A stretch of 25,725 nt of DNA, taken from assembly GCA_964646605.1 (NCBI GenBank), contig CAZYEX010000045.1, forward strand, positions 1-25,725, in the 5' to 3' direction. How positions within the stretch are numbered: the first letter of the stretch is position 1; each line of letters begins with the position of its first letter. The notes beneath the pieces were generated by a model. That model was not told the origin of the DNA. It worked only from the letters and a program-made list of their open reading frames with translations, and did not search any database. The translations under genes were made by a program, and so were the position numbers. Of this stretch, positions 23,863 through 25,725 are shown piece after piece. Source of the stretch: SBAX01 sp964646605 (GTDB lineage: Bacteria > Planctomycetota > Phycisphaerae > UBA1845).

Positions 23863-24411
23863 ATGCACACCGCTTACCTTGCGCTAGGCGCCAACCTCGG
23901 TGACCGCCTCGCGGCGATGTGCGGGGCCGTGCAGAGGCTGGGGAGCCATCCGGCCTTGCGTTTCGACGCGAGCGCCGACGTGTCCTCGCTGTACGAAACG
24001 AGTCCGATCGGCGGACCGGCCGGTCAAGCGATGTTTCTTAACTCGGCTCTGCGCCTGCGAACCGAGCTTGATGCGTTCGAGCTGCTGCGTGTCCTGCTGG
24101 CTGTGGAGACTTCGCTGGGGCGGATTCGTGGTACGCCCTGGGGCCCGCGGGTCATCGACCTCGATCTGCTTTTCTTCGACGACGCCGTGATCGACTCGAC
24201 GGAGCTGATCGTCCCCCATCCGCGGCTCGACGAGCGACGTTTCGTTTTGGAACCGCTTTGCGAAATCGCCTCGGACGTGATGCACCCGGTTTGGGGAATG
24301 ACGGTGACCGCCCTTGCCCACCGCCTCCGCGCCGCGGAATGCGTGGACAACGTCGTCCGCGTGGCCGGCCCGCAATGGGCGCTTCCCGACGGGGTGGCGA
24401 TCCGTCGCTGA
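23863..24411 (+). CDS. folK: 2-amino-4-hydroxy-6-hydroxymethyldihydropteridine diphosphokinase (HPPK)
   Basis: A 182-residue folate-pathway enzyme that transfers pyrophosphate from ATP to 6-hydroxymethyl-7,8-dihydropterin. Key stretches are the N-terminal AYLALGANLGDR, YETSPIGGPAGQAMFLN (44-60), and the HPPK signature WGPRVIDLDLLFFDD, with the two Mg-binding acidic residues Asp99 and Asp101. PHPRLDERRFVLEPLCEI follows at 118-135. ATG 23863 places the first strand at residue 4, as in characterised HPPKs; an upstream ATG at 23806 adds 19 unrelated residues. There is no folB/folP neighbour, so it is a lone gene. The C-terminal tail after 165 is variable. Confidence 0.95.
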   Translation: MHTAYLALGANLGDRLAAMCGAVQRLGSHPALRFDASADVSSLYETSPIGGPAGQAMFLNSALRLRTELDAFELLRVLLAVETSLGRIRGTPWGPRVIDLDLLFFDDAVIDSTELIVPHPRLDERRFVLEPLCEIASDVMHPVWGMTVTALAHRLRAAECVDNVVRVAGPQWALPDGVAIRR

Positions 24412-24418
24412 ATAGATC

Positions 24419-24447
24419 GCGCCGGGAGGGACTCGAACCCGTGACCA
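24419..24447 (-). other. tRNA T-arm-like remnant
   Basis: The minus strand reads GGTCACGGGTTCGAGTCCCT followed by CCCGGCGCG. The GGTTCGAGTCC core matches the tRNA T-loop consensus (TTCRANY). Three stem pairs form, but the outer two do not. No matching acceptor 5' strand or anticodon arm is found upstream, so this is not an intact tRNA. It lies about 110 bases from the IS3 element and could be a tRNA-derived attachment-site remnant. Confidence 0.35.
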
Positions 24448-24560
24448 TCGAGGATTCTACGACAACCGACCCCTGGCCCTGGGCTGAACCCGACGGACAT
24501 CAACACAAAGCCAACCCGGGCCCCCGCCGTTTTGAAAGAACGACTAATGATTTGTTTCAA

Positions 24561-25580
24561 TCAAAGTGAGACAAACGGCCTCGTCGAGTAAAGGTGTTCC
24601 TCCTGCCGCCAGGGGATGAGTCGTTGTCGCAGTTTCAGGTTCTCCTGCTTGCGCAGTTCTCTGGCCTGTTGTAATTTCCGGCGACGCTCGGCCAGGAGCG
24701 TCGTCGGGTCTCCGCGATAGTAGTCCATCGGCCGCAGGTACGACAAGGACGAGTGCAGCCGGCGATGGTTGTAGTGGTCGCTGATCCCCGCGATCACCGC
24801 CTTGGCCTGGGTGAAGTCCTCCAGTTCGTGCTCCTCGATCTTCTCCCCGATCGTGCGATGGTACCGTTCGATGATCCCATTGTCCGTCGGGGTGTGCGGA
24901 CGGATCAGCGTATGTCCCACGCCCGACTCGGCCAACGTGCCGGCGAACTCCCGGGCGATGAACCCCGAACCATGATCGCTTTGGATCGTGGGCCGCACCT
25001 CTTTGGGCAACGTCTCGATGGCCGCCGCGGCCGCGACGGACACGCTCAGCCCGTCCATCGTCGTCAACAACTCGTGATGCACGACGTACCGCGAGTACGC
25101 ATCGACGAAGCTCAGCAAGTAATAGTTCCTCTCCTGGACCTTCGTGTAACGGATGTCCGTCTGCCACAACTGATCGGGCTTCGTCGGCGGCGGAGGTCGG
25201 CCCGTCCCCTGGCGCCTTTCTTTGGGCTTCCACCGGCAAACCAAGTTCGACTCCCGCAGCACGCGATACACCGTCGAGGAAGACACCGCGCACACCCCGT
25301 CATCCAACATTTTCCAGGCCAATTCCCGATGTCGGACCTCGGGATGCGTCAACGCGTACTCGACGATCGTGCGTCGTTCCGAGTCCAACACCTCGTACAT
25401 CGAACCGCGACCACGAAGCTCGCGCTTCAACGGTTCGGACTCCCTCAAGGCCTTCGGCTGACCCCATCGGTAGTAGGTACCCGGCGCGATCTCCAACGCC
25501 GCCAGCGTCCTTCGCACCGGCCAGCCGCTTCGCTTTTTGGTCTGCTCCACCAACCGTCTCACCTCGCCCTGCAACGCCAC
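24561..25580 (-). CDS. IS3-family transposase OrfB (DDE integrase)
   Basis: A 339-residue transposase. Residues about 60-115 are the HTH_21-like region (VRHRELAWKMLDDGVCAVSS then STVYRVLRESNLV). The retroviral-integrase-type core carries Asp142 (WQTDIRY), Asp202 (IQSDHGSGF) and Glu238 (NGIIERYHRT). There are 35 residues between the last two, giving a classical DD35E triad, so the enzyme should be active. HYNHRRLHSSLSYLRPMDYY near 270-290 is the usual C-terminal integrase signature. The annotated GTG at 25580 is probably not the true start. The frame is open upstream and joins OrfA by a slippage site, so the working protein is most likely the OrfAB fusion. The basic C-terminal tail (about 290-339) is family-variable. 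Confidence 0.92.
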   Translation of the reverse strand: MALQGEVRRLVEQTKKRSGWPVRRTLAALEIAPGTYYRWGQPKALRESEPLKRELRGRGSMYEVLDSERRTIVEYALTHPEVRHRELAWKMLDDGVCAVSSSTVYRVLRESNLVCRWKPKERRQGTGRPPPPTKPDQLWQTDIRYTKVQERNYYLLSFVDAYSRYVVHHELLTTMDGLSVSVAAAAAIETLPKEVRPTIQSDHGSGFIAREFAGTLAESGVGHTLIRPHTPTDNGIIERYHRTIGEKIEEHELEDFTQAKAVIAGISDHYNHRRLHSSLSYLRPMDYYRGDPTTLLAERRRKLQQARELRKQENLKLRQRLIPWRQEEHLYSTRPFVSL

Positions 25581-25600
25581 GGGAAGCTGGGCATGATCGC

Positions 25601-25725
25601 TCAGTCCGAGAGCGTTTTTTTTAGGTCCAGATTCTCCGCGGTGATTTCCACGATCACGTTCTTCATCCGCGAAGCCTCGGCGGAGAGCTTCTCGATGCGG
25701 CGATCTTCCCGCGCCTCCCGCTTGG
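25601..25725 (-). CDS. IS3-family OrfA, C-terminal part (runs off the window)
   Basis: The final 40 residues of OrfA, KREAREDRRIEKLSAEASRM then KNVIVEITAENLDLKKTLSD, form the coiled-coil (leucine-zipper-like) tail that mediates transposase multimerisation in IS3 elements. The N-terminal helix-turn-helix half is outside the window. The reading frame stops at TGA 25601-25603, 21 bases before the OrfB GTG. OrfB is in the -1 frame relative to OrfA. Confidence 0.8.
   Translation of the reverse strand, partial: KREAREDRRIEKLSAEASRMKNVIVEITAENLDLKKTLSD
25615..25622 (-). promoter_or_regulatory. A8 programmed -1 frameshift site
   Basis: Eight consecutive A on the minus strand (T8 on plus) lie at the OrfA codons CTA AAA AAA ACG. 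Slipping back one base gives AAA AAC GCT CTC in the frame that continues without a stop into OrfB. This is the normal way that IS3 elements make the OrfAB transposase. Confidence 0.7.

Larger units (their letters stand above)
24545..25725 (-). mobile_element. IS3-family insertion sequence (right part beyond window)
   Basis: This comprises OrfB, the overlapping 3' end of OrfA and an A8 slippage site. The element's left end should lie between the OrfB stop (24561) and about 24540. No terminal inverted repeat can be confirmed because the other end is outside the window. The exact boundary given here is therefore approximate. Confidence 0.75.

Noticed and set aside
24419..24500. Complete tRNA gene on the minus strand
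   Set aside because: The T-loop consensus is present, but two T-stem pairs fail and no acceptor 5' strand or anticodon arm can be placed.

Overview
The window looks like a piece of a GC-rich Planctomycetota chromosome, probably a Phycisphaerae-like lineage. This rests on four observations. The 16S rRNA fragment at the left end carries the TTAACGAGCGAAACCC variant and is followed by a terminator instead of a 23S gene. Two secreted proteins end in PEP-CTERM-type sorting signals. There is a membrane O-mannosyltransferase-like protein with TPRs. The non-coding DNA carries heptamer tandems and short dispersed repeats. The lineage is inferred; it was not tested by a search.

Layout: 1-557 is the 3' part of a 16S rRNA gene. 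It is followed by a run of GNRA-capped hairpins ending in a terminator (554-779). Next come a DUF433/DUF5615 toxin-antitoxin pair (802-1392), two small unknown ORFs, and a decayed stretch (2145-2904) with IS-end-like phased repeats and an FG-GAP/VCBS fragment. A NusG/RfaH-like antiterminator (2905-3522, minus) faces a secreted C-terminally anchored protein (4126-4917, plus) that has a good promoter and a very strong terminator. A lipoprotein subtilisin (5004-6851, minus) is divergent from a DUF4382 protein whose domain appears to be split by Cys-rich repeats and an Asp/Gly tract (7189-8562). Two unknown genes follow: a helical protein (8719-9753) and a Cys/His-motif protein (10040-10693). A second PEP-CTERM protein (11017-11688) lies next to them.

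From 11923 to 15691 lies what may be an envelope-glycan section: an AlgX/AlgJ-like SGNH protein converging on a TMTC-like GT-C/TPR protein, separated by a compact block of palindromes. A cold-shock gene sits directly upstream of the TPR gene, with an intrinsic terminator between them. Housekeeping genes follow: glutamate dehydrogenase, an orphan MalK/UgpC-type ABC ATPase, a geranylgeranyl-reductase-like flavoprotein, LepA and FolK. A type IV restriction enzyme (Mrr) is inserted among them, flanked on both sides by repeat-rich non-coding DNA. The right end is an IS3-family element with DD35E residues and an A8 slippage site, cut by the window edge. It lies beside a tRNA T-arm-like remnant.

Most genes are single transcription units with their own terminators. 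The only clear operon is the toxin-antitoxin pair. I did not find a single large coordinated new system. The most unusual items are the hairpin array behind the 16S gene, the nested DUF4382/Cys-repeat protein, the terminator wedged between the csp and TPR genes, and the dispersed repeat families.
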